A DNA stretch of 64,000 nt from the NCBI RefSeq assembly GCF_042680805.1, contig NZ_JBHUEM010000052.1:1-64000 (forward strand), in the 5' to 3' direction. Shown in pieces: positions 15,967-24,622 of the stretch. Source of the stretch: Bacillus_CJ salitolerans. Its GTDB lineage: Bacteria > Bacillota > Bacilli > Bacillales > SA4. Below the pieces are notes generated by a model. The model was not told the origin of the DNA. It saw nothing but the letters and a program-made list of their open reading frames with translations, and searched no databases. How positions within the stretch are numbered: position 1 is the stretch's first letter; each line of letters begins with the position of its first letter. Position numbers and translations under genes: made by a program.

Positions 15967-16718
15967 AAGTGAAAAATGTATCGAAAAAGTATGGAACGAA
16001 ACCAGTAGTTGAGAATGTTTCCCACAGTATTCAAAAAGGGAAAATCACTTCATTTATCGGAGCCAATGGGGCTGGAAAGAGTACGCTTCTTTCGATGATT
16101 TCAAGGCTAATTCCGAGGGACGCAGGTCACGTTCTCCTAGAGGGTAAGGAGATTACTTCTTATAAAAGTAATGAACTAGCTAAATCTATTTCAATCCTAA
16201 AACAATCGAACAATGTAAATATCCGAATTACGATAAAGGAATTAGTAAGTTTTGGTCGGTTTCCTTACTCTCAAGGAAAGCTTAGGGAAGAGGACTGGAA
16301 ATATGTAAATGATGCAATTTCATATATGGAGCTTGAGGCATTACAAGATAAGTTTATTGATCAATTAAGCGGTGGTCAGCTTCAACGAGCATACATTGCC
16401 ATGGTATTAGCTCAAGATACAGAGTATATCCTTTTGGATGAGCCACTCAATAATTTAGATATGAAGCATTCTGTTCAGATTATGAAGGCGCTTCGAAAAA
16501 TGGTAGATGAGTTAGGCAAAACGATTATCCTCGTCATTCATGATATAAATTTTGCTTCCTGCTATTCCGATTTTATCGTTGCTTTGAAGGATGGAAAGGT
16601 GATCAGAGAAGGGAAAACAGAAGAAATAATTACAAATGAAGTTTTGAGAGAAGTGTATGGCATGGAATTTCAAATCCAAGAAATTGATGGAAAAAAGATT
16701 TGTGTGTATTTTTCATAA
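15960..16718 (+). CDS. yclP: Petrobactin ABC importer ATPase YclP
   Basis: A 252-residue ABC ATPase. Walker A is G34-ANGAGKS-T42, the signature LSGGQLQRAYIAM lies near residue 138 and Walker B YILLDEPLNNLD follows; the switch His is in VIHDINFASCYSDF. SFGRFPYSQGKL is typical of siderophore ATPases. It overlaps yclO by seven bases. A short GC hairpin (CCCG/CGGG around 16733-16747) lies before yclQ and may tune the level of the binding protein. Confidence 0.93.
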   Translation: MVEVKNVSKKYGTKPVVENVSHSIQKGKITSFIGANGAGKSTLLSMISRLIPRDAGHVLLEGKEITSYKSNELAKSISILKQSNNVNIRITIKELVSFGRFPYSQGKLREEDWKYVNDAISYMELEALQDKFIDQLSGGQLQRAYIAMVLAQDTEYILLDEPLNNLDMKHSVQIMKALRKMVDELGKTIILVIHDINFASCYSDFIVALKDGKVIREGKTEEIITNEVLREVYGMEFQIQEIDGKKICVYFS

Positions 16719-16805
16719 GAAACGATAGTAAGGCCCGTTTTTTGCGGGATAAACATGTGTGTAATAATCATTTTTATATATAAAAAAATTAAAGGAGAGA
16801 TTAAC

Positions 16806-17816
16806 ATGAAAAAAAATATTCTTTCAATTTTTATGATTGCAATGCTAGCCCTCGTTTTAGCAGCGTGCGGTACATCAACCGAAACGACAGGGGAAGCTGA
16901 GACGAAGACAGAAAGTCAAAATGCTAATTCAACAGAAGGGAAACAAGAAGAAAAAGAAGAAGTTGCTACAGAGCCAACTGAACATGCCATTACGCATGAA
17001 CTAGGAGAAGTTGTGGTAAAGCATAATCCTCAAACTGTCGTTGTATTTGACTTTGGGGCACTAGATACGTTGGATAAACTAGGTGTAGAAGTGGCTGGAG
17101 TAGCAAAAGCAAGTACTTTACCTAGCTATCTATCTAAATATGAAGATGACAAATATGTGAATGTTGGTAGCTTAAAAGAACCTGATTTCGAGACAATTTA
17201 TGGAATGAAGCCAGACTTGATTATAATTTCAGGTAGACAGTCAGCAGCTTATGAAGAGCTAAATAAAATTGCTCCAACCGTATTCATCAGTATTGATAAC
17301 TCGAACTATATGGAATCTTTTACAAATAACGTGAAACTATTAGCCCAACTATTTGGTAAAGACGAAGCAGCTGAAGCAGAGCTTGTAACAATCAATGAAA
17401 CAATCGCAAGTCTTCAAGACATCACAAACTCTGATGAGAAAAAAGGATTATTTGTGTTAACTACAGGTGGAAAGCTAAGTGCTTATGGTTCTGGATCTCG
17501 ATTCGGAATTATTCATGATGTTTTTGGTGTGAAAGCTGCAGATGAGAATATTGAAGCTTCCACTCATGGTATGAGTGTAACATTTGAGTATATTGCAGAG
17601 AAAAATCCTGATTACTTATTTGTCATCGATCGCGATTCCGTTGTATCTGGAGAAGGAAATGCATCTGACGTATTTAACAATGAGCTTGTGAATAAAACAA
17701 AAGCAGCGAAGGCTAATAAAATTGTGTATTTAGATCCAGCCGTATGGTATCTATCTGGTGGAGGACTTATTTCAACAGCACAGATGGTTGAAGAAATTAA
17801 AGCTGCATTAAAATAA
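16806..17816 (+). CDS. yclQ: Petrobactin-binding lipoprotein YclQ
   Basis: A 336-residue lipoprotein with lipobox LAAC (Cys21), a Glu/Thr/Ser-rich tether to about residue 60, and a siderophore-binding fold. Blocks such as VVVFDFGALDTLDKLG, VNVGSLKEPDFETIYGMKPDLIIISGR and YGSGSRFGIIHDVFGVKAADE match YclQ. The start is ATG 16806 after AAGGAGAG; a longer frame from 16755 would bury the signal peptide. It captures ferric petrobactin at the cell surface for YclNOP. A terminator follows. Confidence 0.92.
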   Translation: MKKNILSIFMIAMLALVLAACGTSTETTGEAETKTESQNANSTEGKQEEKEEVATEPTEHAITHELGEVVVKHNPQTVVVFDFGALDTLDKLGVEVAGVAKASTLPSYLSKYEDDKYVNVGSLKEPDFETIYGMKPDLIIISGRQSAAYEELNKIAPTVFISIDNSNYMESFTNNVKLLAQLFGKDEAAEAELVTINETIASLQDITNSDEKKGLFVLTTGGKLSAYGSGSRFGIIHDVFGVKAADENIEASTHGMSVTFEYIAEKNPDYLFVIDRDSVVSGEGNASDVFNNELVNKTKAAKANKIVYLDPAVWYLSGGGLISTAQMVEEIKAALK

Positions 17817-17825
17817 TGGTAAGTT

Positions 17826-17858
17826 GGGGATTCTTGTAAGTGTTAGGAATCCCCTTTG
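17826..17858 (+). terminator. Terminator after yclQ
   Basis: GGGGATTC (17826-17833) pairs with GAATCCCC (17847-17854), followed by TTTG. Confidence 0.75.
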
Positions 17859-17888
17859 TTCTAGAAAAAATAAAGCGGGGATGAGCTT

Positions 17889-18224
17889 ATGTTTATACAA
17901 ATGAGAAAAACAGTTGTAACAGAAGGTAATTCAGAAAAGGTAGTAGAACGATTCAGCGGTGAAGGAATTATTGAGAAACAAGAAGGGTTTATTGACTTAT
18001 CCGTTATGGTCAAAAAGGTTCGACGCGGGGAAGAAGAAGTAATCGTGATGATTCGATGGGAATCAGAAGACCATTGGAAAATGTGGGAGAAGAGTGATGC
18101 CCATATAGCTGGTCATAAAGCTCGAGTTGGTCAGCCAGCACCGGATTATATCGTAAGTTCAGAAGGTGGACTTTATGATTTAGTGACTGTAAAAACAAGT
18201 AATACTATTGAAAGAATAAACTAA
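17889..18224 (+). CDS. hmoA: Haem-degrading monooxygenase HmoA-like (ABM domain)
   Basis: A 111-residue single-domain protein of the antibiotic-biosynthesis-monooxygenase fold, close to B. subtilis HmoA: MRKTVVTEGNSEKVVERFS, GIIEKQEGFIDLSVMVKK, VMIRWESEDHWKMWEKSDAH and GQPAPDYI. Such enzymes open the haem ring and release iron; H75 or a neighbour in the DAHIAGHK segment probably ligates haem. The ATG follows GGGGATGAGCTT. Its place directly after the petrobactin importer fits a shared iron-acquisition role, although a terminator separates them and no Fur box stands before it, so it may rely on read-through or a promoter I cannot see. Confidence 0.88.
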   Translation: MFIQMRKTVVTEGNSEKVVERFSGEGIIEKQEGFIDLSVMVKKVRRGEEEVIVMIRWESEDHWKMWEKSDAHIAGHKARVGQPAPDYIVSSEGGLYDLVTVKTSNTIERIN

Positions 18225-18239
18225 TTTACAATACTAGAA

Positions 18240-18270
18240 CATCCTTTCTCGATTTGAGAAAGGATGCTTT
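18240..18270 (+). terminator. Terminator after hmoA
   Basis: CATCCTTTCTC (18240-18250) pairs with GAGAAAGGATG (18256-18266), a perfect 11-bp stem with a five-base loop. Confidence 0.8.
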
Positions 18271-18378
18271 ACGTTACTAGTCAAGTTTCATGATGTTTTT
18301 TAAGTCAGTCTAATATATAGTTTTGTCCAATCTATTCAATAATAGACTTTGTTTGATTTTTTCAAGGGGAGGATAAAC

Positions 18379-18465
18379 ATGAAAAAACAACAAGTACCCT
18401 TAAAACGAATCATCAAAAAAATAACAGTTCCCGTTAGGATGAACTGTTATTATCTTCTTCTTTGA
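18379..18465 (+). CDS. Possible 28-residue basic small protein
   Basis: GGGGAGG stands before an ATG that opens 28 codons, starting MKKQQVPLKRIIKKITVPVR, ending in a hydrophobic tail. The ribosome binding site is strong and the peptide is basic. A perfect hairpin (AATAACAGTTC / GAACTGTTATT, 18420-18451) lies inside the second half of the frame, which suggests either a terminator in a short transcript or a regulatory leader. I do not recognise the peptide. Confidence 0.35.
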   Translation: MKKQQVPLKRIIKKITVPVRMNCYYLLL

Positions 18466-18496
18466 TCATACTTCTAGTCATTCCATTAAGATACAC

Positions 18497-18646
18497 TTAT
18501 TTTGAAACGATGTATTCCTCTTTTATTATAGACTTTTGCCATTTTAATTGCTCTTCTAGTTCATGCTGGTGTTCTTGTTCTTGCACTTCCATATGCAATT
18601 TGATGTTCTTTTTGACAACCTTATTTATTAATTTCTTTTTAGACAT
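18497..18646 (-). CDS. 49-residue charged small protein
   Basis: On the minus strand TTGGAGG precedes an ATG that opens 49 codons. The product is Lys/Glu-rich with a central segment EVQEQEHQHELEEQLKWQ likely to form an amphipathic helix. It follows the Spo0E-like gene by 19 bases in the same direction and is probably co-transcribed. I do not recognise a family. The Cys-rich open frame on the opposite strand (18462-18686) is its shadow. Confidence 0.5.
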   Translation of the reverse strand: MSKKKLINKVVKKNIKLHMEVQEQEHQHELEEQLKWQKSIIKEEYIVSK

Positions 18647-18665
18647 CCTACATTCCTCCAATTTA

Positions 18666-18908
18666 TCAACTATGGGATTTTATTAATTCTCCTTGTTGGT
18701 TTAACTTTTGATCCAAAAATTGACTAATTTCAACTACTAGTGGGTCATCCATCCTACCAACTCGTTCGCTAGCTTTATACATTAAATTTCTCAAAATAAA
18801 TATATCTCTATTAACTACCTCTAAAGAACGCTCTTTGCAATAATCCAAACTACATTCCCCCTCTATTTTAGGAGTAATATTCGGTAACTGGCTGGCATAT
18901 TTTTTCAA
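18666..18908 (-). CDS. Spo0E-like sporulation regulatory protein
   Basis: An 80-residue protein with the Spo0E-type signature near its C-terminus: two helices, the second reading VEISQFLDQKLNQ (pattern S-x-x-L-D-x-x-[IL]). Members dephosphorylate Spo0A~P and delay sporulation. The first 25 residues, with two Cys, are an unusual extension; the core begins near CKERSLEVVNRDIFILRN. The start is a TTG at 18908 behind AAGGGG. A small charged protein gene follows. The match is short, so the call is moderate. Confidence 0.62.
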   Translation of the reverse strand: MKKYASQLPNITPKIEGECSLDYCKERSLEVVNRDIFILRNLMYKASERVGRMDDPLVVEISQFLDQKLNQQGELIKSHS

Positions 18909-19204
18909 CTTAGCCCCTTTAGTTTTGCGTCACCATCTTTCGATTGGGTTTGCCATTTTCGTACTAAGTGCAATTTGGAATTAGACCCATAACAATGATA
19001 AAGAAGAAGATGTAATTATAATATACTATTTTTTCAGAATATTCACAATATGAAATAGGCAATATTCGACATTTTTTTAGCCTAAGCCGATAGATTTAGG
19101 TCTTTAATTTTCATTTTATATCCTTTTTCAATATTTATAAAAATCATCGAGAAGAAGGCTAATCATGAAACAAACATCGGTTCTTATAGATTTTTCTTCG
19201 CTGG
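18909..19204. other. Gene-poor AT-rich gap
   Basis: I see no supported gene. A 19-codon frame with AGAAGG before its ATG (19165-19224) runs straight into repeat R1a and may be a truncated gene or chance. Confidence 0.35.
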
Positions 19205-19315
19205 TGTACTTCTCCCTCAAATAACCCTAAATGAGTAAAAGGGAAAAGCACCCATTTACTCATTTAGGAACATTTGCTCTGCCTTAGGCTAAACGGGGCG
19301 ATTGCTCCTTTTGTT
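19205..19315. repeat. R1 intergenic repeat, copy a (right part)
   Basis: CCTAAATGAGTAAA (19226-19239) and TTTACTCATTTAGG (19255-19268) form a 14-bp perfect stem. It is followed by CATTTGCTCTGCC-TTAGGCTAAACGGGGCG and ..CCTTTTGTTC, the right end shared with the copies at 25529, 35182 and 51125. The left end of the repeat is missing here. Confidence 0.75.
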
Positions 19316-19399
19316 CGTGGGGAAAAGTTATAAAAAACGAATGCCGTAATGTTGTAAAGAGTATAAATGATATAAAAAGCAGTAAAGGGATGTGGGTAT

Positions 19400-21010
19400 A
19401 TGATTGATGCAAATCATCAAGACTATGTGAAAAGCACCCAAACTGGTACCATTTATATAGTCGATCCATCACCATTAAATTGGTTGTATGTATTATTTAA
19501 TACAATGGAAGAGGCTGTTCGAGCTGATCATCAAGGAAGGATCGTTCCATCACTGGCAAGAGAACTTCACTGGGTTAATGATAGGACATTAGAGCTTTCT
19601 CTACGAAATGAAGTGATATTTCATAATCATGAACCCTTTACTTCTTACCATGTTCAGCAAGCCTTTCATGAAGAAAGAAAATGGATTGCCCCACATCCTC
19701 CTGGGACATGGGTAAATCTACTTGACGGAACCACAATTGAGGCAATCGATGAGAATACGGTCCGATTTCATTTTCCAAAACCGGACGGATTAGCCACAGG
19801 GAAACTAAGGGTTTACCATATTGCAAGTCTGTTATTTTGGAATGTTCTTGGATTTGGTTATAAGAAATTCGGAACAGCAGAAGGTCACTGGTGAGTACTG
19901 GATGAACCAGGCCCGTGGGGCACTGGACCGTTTATATTATCAAAAGGTTATTCTTCTATATATAATGTTCAATCCGTAATTAGTAAAAATCCCTACGCCG
20001 CAAAATGGTTTACAGTTCATGAGGATCGTTCCCGCTATATAGTGCTGAAGGCTAATCCAAAGTATTGGAATAAGAAAAGAGGCCCTAGGTTAAAAACGGT
20101 TATATTCCGTAATGATCTTACGCAGGAGCAAGCTCTTCAATTATGTATGAATACAGAAGGAATAGTGGATATTGTCACACAAGTTCCACCGGAAAAGGCG
20201 CAAGAGCTTCGGCATTCTATGTTTGCAAAGCTAGAAGCGATAGGGGGAAACCGTGTTGTAGCTGGATCATTTAATCGCTTTCAGCGTGATATAGATTTTA
20301 GTAATGAGTATCTTCGATTGGCTTTTAATTATGCAGTAGATCGAGATGACCTGATTCAGCGAGCTTTCTCCGGATATGCTACAAAGGTTCCAGCGTTAAC
20401 ACCACCTTGGGCTTTTGATTTTCCTGAGGAGTTAAAGCCAATTGAGCATGACCCAAATAAAGCTAAGGACTTATTGAAGAAAGGGGAGTGGTCATCTGGT
20501 AGAGAGCTACGAATAGCTGCTCCAAGTAACTATATAAAGGTAGCTGAGACACTTGCCAATCATTTTAGAGCCGCTCTTCATATTGAGGTGGCTGTTCATA
20601 ACATTTTTCCAAAGGATGAATTGAAATGGAGAAAAGTACTAGCTGAAAAACGGTTAATTCCAAATTGGGATATTTTTATAGGAAGCCCTGATACGCTATT
20701 TTACGAAGGTACACCTGCCTATTTTCATCGTGAATTTTTGGGAGAAGATGGAGCTCTTCGCAGTGGCCCGATTATCCCTCAGTTTGAGGTATTATTTAAT
20801 CGTATGGCAGCAGAGACACATCAGAAAGAGTTACTTGAGAAAGCAAAGGAGATTGATCGATACGTTTATCATCAAGCGTTAGCTCTATTCTTATGTGCAC
20901 CTCATGATTTGTATGCAGTCAACAAGCATGTGAATTTCAAGCCGTATCGCACAACATTTGAACTTGCAGAAACGGAAGTGACGAGTAAGCATTGGTCTAA
21001 AATGAAGTAA
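19400..21010 (+). pseudogene. SgrR/peptide-binding-type solute-binding protein, interrupted by an in-frame TGA
   Basis: The frame is continuous from 19400 to 21010 except for one TGA at 19892-19894, after ..GTAEGHW; the downstream part resumes at once with VLDEPGPWGTGPFILSKG in the same frame. Both halves belong to one extracellular solute-binding family 5 domain: RELHWVNDRTLELSLRNEVIFHNHEPFTS-type sequence at the front and LRLAFNYAVDRDDLIQRAFSGYATKVPALTPPWAFD-type sequence in the second half. There is no signal peptide; the layout fits SgrR-type cytoplasmic regulators whose N-terminal helix-turn-helix is missing, possibly lost next to repeat R1a just upstream. An ATG at 19400 has only GGGATG before it. 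A point mutation or an assembly error explains the stop; decoding as Trp is unlikely. Confidence 0.7.
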
Positions 21011-21020
21011 TAAATAGAAA

Positions 21021-21046
21021 GACCGGTTGTACACCTACAATCGGTC
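21021..21046 (+). terminator. Hairpin after the solute-binding pseudogene
   Basis: GACCGGTTGTA (21021-21031) pairs with TACAATCGGTC (21036-21046) with one G-T pair; the T-run after it is weak. Confidence 0.55.
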
Positions 21047-21133
21047 CATATTCTAATCTTGAAATGAACGTAATATAGGCTTAGCTGCTTAAACGGATGC
21101 TTACTTCATGGCCATTTTTTTTATCAAAATGTT

Positions 21134-21160
21134 AAAAGCCCCCCTTTTTGAAGGGGGGAA
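21134..21160 (-). terminator. Terminator of the LysE-type exporter gene
   Basis: CCCCCCTT (21139-21146) pairs with AAGGGGGG (21151-21158). On the minus strand it is followed by CTTTTAAC. Confidence 0.8.
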
Positions 21161-21165
21161 CTATA

Positions 21166-21798
21166 TTAGTAAAGTAGTGCTAAAACTCCTTGTATCCCAA
21201 AATATACTCCGAAGGCAATTAATGAAGCACCTGAAAGAATGGAGATGATTTTGAGGCTTGTTGAATTTAAATATCTTCTAAATCCAGTTGTAAGAGCTGC
21301 AACAAATAAATCCCATAACGTTAGCCCAAGAAAAATCATACTACTGTAAAGGAGTAGCTGGCCTGTCCCATATGAAGTTGCGGTCTTTGCTAATACAGAC
21401 CCGTATATTCCAAGCCAGAAAAGGATGGATAAAGGACTCGTGATTGACATAATAAATCCGGTAAGAAAACATCTATAAAGAGGCTCTTTTTCTCTTCGGT
21501 AATCTAAGAGCACTTTATTGACTCCACAAATACTTTCAACTCCAGAATAGATTAGAACAAAGCCTCCAAACAGCCAAAGAAAGATTTGAACGATCGGTAT
21601 GTGAAGAAATTGAACCATGCCCAAATACACGAATAGCATAAAGATAGCATCTGCAATCATTGAGCCTGCTCCTACAATCCAAGCGTGCCAAAAGCCATTT
21701 TTGATTCCTTTATCGATCCTAGCTGAGTTTACTGGACCAATTGGTGCAGCTAATGTTAATCCTAATACAATATAGCTAGCAAGTACTGAAATGCTCAA
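21166..21798 (-). CDS. LysE family amino-acid exporter
   Basis: A 210-residue membrane protein with about six hydrophobic segments. The N-terminal LTLAAPIGPVNSARIDKGIKNGFW contains the LysE/RhtB signature (APIGPVN..), and SITSPLSILFWLGIYG is the second conserved block. Such proteins export amino acids or related compounds. The start is a TTG at 21798, seven bases after GGAGGG; the longer frame to 21870 would place 24 extra residues before the first membrane segment. A 19-bp inverted repeat lies just upstream and may be its operator. Confidence 0.85.
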   Translation of the reverse strand: MSISVLASYIVLGLTLAAPIGPVNSARIDKGIKNGFWHAWIVGAGSMIADAIFMLFVYLGMVQFLHIPIVQIFLWLFGGFVLIYSGVESICGVNKVLLDYRREKEPLYRCFLTGFIMSITSPLSILFWLGIYGSVLAKTATSYGTGQLLLYSSMIFLGLTLWDLFVAALTTGFRRYLNSTSLKIISILSGASLIAFGVYFGIQGVLALLY

Positions 21799-21822
21799 GA
21801 CGAATCCCTCCAAAACTACAAC

Positions 21823-21841
21823 TTGTACATTGTATGTACAA
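21823..21841. promoter_or_regulatory. Candidate operator upstream of the LysE-type gene
   Basis: TTGTACAT and ATGTACAA form a perfect inverted repeat around TGT, 12 bases before the ribosome binding site of the exporter. The regulator is not identifiable. Confidence 0.45.
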
Positions 21842-21995
21842 ATTGTTATGGAAAGTACGCTCGTCCTCATTTTTTCGCTTTCACTTTGTAAATTTTATCA
21901 TTTATCGACTTTACATGTTAAAACTTCCATCCGATGATATAATTGTAAAGAAAATGTTAATTTCTTAGTAAATTGTTATTAAGGAAGGTACGAAT

Positions 21996-23078
21996 ATGAT
22001 TAGTGACTTAATTGTTAATAGTTCCATCCTCATGTCTTTTACATTTATATGGCATCAACTATTCCGCGACAATAGACTTACTCTTCAATCCCCCATTAAA
22101 ATAAAGATTCTTGATGGAATCTTAGCAGGTATTTTAGGCATAGTCTTAATGCATTATAGTATCCAAGTGAATAATATTACCATTTTGGACTTGCGTCATA
22201 TTCCTGTTATTTTAGTCGCTTTTTACGGTGGATTCATTCCAACGATTATTTCAGCTGTCATCATTTCAATTGGTCGATTTATTATCGCTTATAATTTCTC
22301 ATCAGTTGTTGCTCTATTTATGATGCTGACCATTGCTATTGGTTCAAGTCTTATTACTTACAAAATAAAAATTGAGCCTTGGAAAAAATGGGGACTTCTT
22401 CTTCTATTTAGTCAATCAATATTCTCCATAGCATTTTTTATTGTAAGTGAGGATTTTATGAAAGTACTGGATGTTGCCTTGTATCATGTATTTAGTACCA
22501 TCGTTGGTGGTGGATTAACCTTTTACTTTGTGTCGTATATTCGAAGGAACAGTGAACTCTATCTTAAATATAAAGAGAGCTCCCAAAGAGACTCTTTAAC
22601 GGGATTGTATAATGTTCGATCCTTTGACTATTTTTACAATACAATGTTATCAAAAACAATTGAAACGAATGGAGATTGTTCGATTTGTTTAGTAGATGTC
22701 GACCATTTTAAGCAGATCAATGATACGTATGGTCACCCAGCAGGGGATGAAATTCTGAAACAATTAGCCAAACTCCTAACGGATTTAACACGGGAGGGTG
22801 ATATTGTATCAAGAAACGGTGGAGAAGAATTCTCGGTTTTATTACCGAATTGTCCGATCGAAAGCTCAACAGATATCGCAGAACGAATCCGAAAAACAAT
22901 CGAAAATCATCCCTTTGTACTACCAAACAATTTGGTTTTGCATATGACTGTATCTGTTGGTGTCGCTGCCTACCGAGAAGGAATTATAGAACCAGATATG
23001 CTCTTCCAGGATGCTGATGATGCACTCTACAAGGCAAAACAAAGTGGACGTAATATTGTTTGCATATTTAGTAATTAA
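21996..23078 (+). CDS. Membrane diguanylate cyclase (5TMR-LYT-GGDEF, DgcK-like)
   Basis: A 360-residue protein with five to six membrane segments over residues 5-185, matching the 5TM receptor (5TMR_LYT) domain by LDLRHIPVILVAFYGGFIPTI, followed by a GGDEF domain. The active site is G275-GEE-F279, and an inhibitory site R266-E-G-D269 lies five residues before it, so product feedback is expected. It makes c-di-GMP from two GTP. B. subtilis DgcK (YhcK) has the same architecture. The ATG follows AAGGAAGG. The signal sensed is unknown; it is monocistronic. Confidence 0.92.
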   Translation: MISDLIVNSSILMSFTFIWHQLFRDNRLTLQSPIKIKILDGILAGILGIVLMHYSIQVNNITILDLRHIPVILVAFYGGFIPTIISAVIISIGRFIIAYNFSSVVALFMMLTIAIGSSLITYKIKIEPWKKWGLLLLFSQSIFSIAFFIVSEDFMKVLDVALYHVFSTIVGGGLTFYFVSYIRRNSELYLKYKESSQRDSLTGLYNVRSFDYFYNTMLSKTIETNGDCSICLVDVDHFKQINDTYGHPAGDEILKQLAKLLTDLTREGDIVSRNGGEEFSVLLPNCPIESSTDIAERIRKTIENHPFVLPNNLVLHMTVSVGVAAYREGIIEPDMLFQDADDALYKAKQSGRNIVCIFSN

Positions 23079-23113
23079 AATTAAGTATTCTTAGTAGGTG
23101 TACCCTACTTGTT

Positions 23114-23150
23114 AACCAAAAGGCCTTTTCTTAAAAGGCCTTTTTGGTTT
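23114..23150. terminator. Bidirectional terminator
   Basis: AACCAAAAGGCC and GGCCTTTTTGGTT form a long stem shared by the converging cyclase and CAP-protein genes. Confidence 0.85.
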
Positions 23151-23156
23151 GTAAAA

Positions 23157-24389
23157 CTATTTTCCAATAAACATTTGTGTCCAGTGGTTTCCACCTGTTT
23201 CATGACCTACCCCAATATGCGTGAATTTGTTACTTAAGATATTTTTACGATGACCTTCACTATTCATCCATGCTTGGACAACTTCCTGAGGTGAACGTTG
23301 TCCTTGGGCAATGTTTTCACCTGCTGTATTATAGGTGATACCGAAGTCTCTCATCATGTCAAAAGGAGAGCCATATGTTGGACTTGTATGAGAAAAATAG
23401 TTATTTTTTTGCATATCGTTTGATTTTTCGCGAGCTACTTTACTTAATGATGTATCTGCTTTTAAATCAGGTAAACCATTTTTTCTTCTTTCAGCATTCG
23501 TAAGCTCGATAACTTGTGATTCAAATTCACTTAAGCCTGCTGTGTTTCCTGCAGGTGCCTTTGTCCCGGCTTGTTCAGTGTTATCTTGTTTCGGTTGCTG
23601 ATTTTGTGTGGTACCTTGCTGAGCAGTAGACCCTTTATTAGCTTTTTGTTGCTGATGTTGAGTCGAGCCTTGATTCGCTTGTTGATTTTTGTTACCTTGA
23701 TTTGTTTGTTGGTTACCTTGTGCAGTTTTACCACCTTGAGCAACGGGCTGTTTAGGCTGAGCCGCTTGACCTTGTCCCTTCGCTGAGGCACCTTGATTTG
23801 CACCAGTTTGCTTATTGGTTTGAGTTGGAGATTGCTTTCCTTGTTCAGTTGCTGTAGTTCCTTGACCGGTCTGAATACGGATGTTACCTTGTGCAAATTT
23901 ATTTACATACTCTTTTGCTTTTGCTGGGTCAATGTTAATTTGTTTAAACTTTGCCTCTTGAACTAATATGGCTCTTGTATGTGGATATTTCTTACTCGAT
24001 AGATTTGTACTGTCTGCAGAAATATCAGTTGCCATATTTCTGTCAACGAGTCCTTGGCGTGCATTATCCAAGCCTCGCCCCCTAAAACCTTGTCCATCTG
24101 TTGTTTGACCGTACTGCGTTTCATCATATTGATTTGTTCCATTCATTCTGTTTTGCTGGGTATGTGTATCTTGATTGTATCTTGGATTTGTATCTGTACG
24201 ATCATTGATGTTTCTTACGTAATCTTCGCCTGTATGACGAACATTTAGAGTAGTATCCCGATTAGCTGTACCACGATTATCTGTATCGCCTCTGTTTCCT
24301 TGTGCATTTTCTGTTCCATTCATATTACATGCTGCAAGGGCAACAATTAATATTGTTGCTACAACTATAGTTAATGCCTTTCTTATCAT
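23157..24389 (-). CDS. CAP (SCP/YkwD-like) domain lipoprotein with a Gln-rich linker
   Basis: This 410-residue protein has a lipoprotein signal ending in LAAC (Cys21 counted from the second Met), an Asn/Asp/Arg/Thr-rich region to about residue 120, a short conserved-looking segment with KYPHTRAILVQEAKFKQINIDPAKAKEYV, a Gln/Asn/Gly/Thr-rich low-complexity linker (about 165-285), and a C-terminal CAP domain of about 125 residues. The CAP blocks are ELTNAERRKNGLPDL, SHTSPTYGSPFDMM, GENIAQGQRSPQEVVQAWMNSEGHRKNIL and HIGVGHETGGNHWTQMF. In Bacillus such proteins (YkwD, spore-associated YlaJ/YhcN-like fronts) are secreted or spore-bound; the activity is unknown. GGGGAGG fits the ATG at 24389 better than the one at 24395. 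Confidence 0.85.
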   Translation of the reverse strand: MIRKALTIVVATILIVALAACNMNGTENAQGNRGDTDNRGTANRDTTLNVRHTGEDYVRNINDRTDTNPRYNQDTHTQQNRMNGTNQYDETQYGQTTDGQGFRGRGLDNARQGLVDRNMATDISADSTNLSSKKYPHTRAILVQEAKFKQINIDPAKAKEYVNKFAQGNIRIQTGQGTTATEQGKQSPTQTNKQTGANQGASAKGQGQAAQPKQPVAQGGKTAQGNQQTNQGNKNQQANQGSTQHQQQKANKGSTAQQGTTQNQQPKQDNTEQAGTKAPAGNTAGLSEFESQVIELTNAERRKNGLPDLKADTSLSKVAREKSNDMQKNNYFSHTSPTYGSPFDMMRDFGITYNTAGENIAQGQRSPQEVVQAWMNSEGHRKNILSNKFTHIGVGHETGGNHWTQMFIGK

Positions 24390-24409
24390 CGTCATAACCT
24401 CCCCATATG

Positions 24410-24426
24410 TGCAAAATCGTTTTGCA
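24410..24426. promoter_or_regulatory. 17-bp inverted repeat upstream of the CAP lipoprotein
   Basis: TGCAAAA and TTTTGCA flank TCG, just upstream of the ribosome binding site. It may be an operator; the binding protein is unknown. Confidence 0.35.
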
Positions 24427-24622
24427 ATCTTATTATGGTATTTGCTTGAACAATATATAGTTGGTAATTATCGAGATTATTGGCATTCACATAATAAGCA
24501 AGGGAACTTCACACTAAAATGTAGTAGTAAATGTTTCCTAAGGGATTAGTAGACGAATATTATAAGTCCATTCATACAAACCTAAAAATAATGAAAACGT
24601 AATTAAAAAAGGAGATTGTACT

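Noticed and set aside
18462..18686. Cys- and Ser-rich 74-codon frame on the plus strand.
   Set aside because: It is antisense to a 49-codon gene with a good ribosome binding site and has no site of its own.
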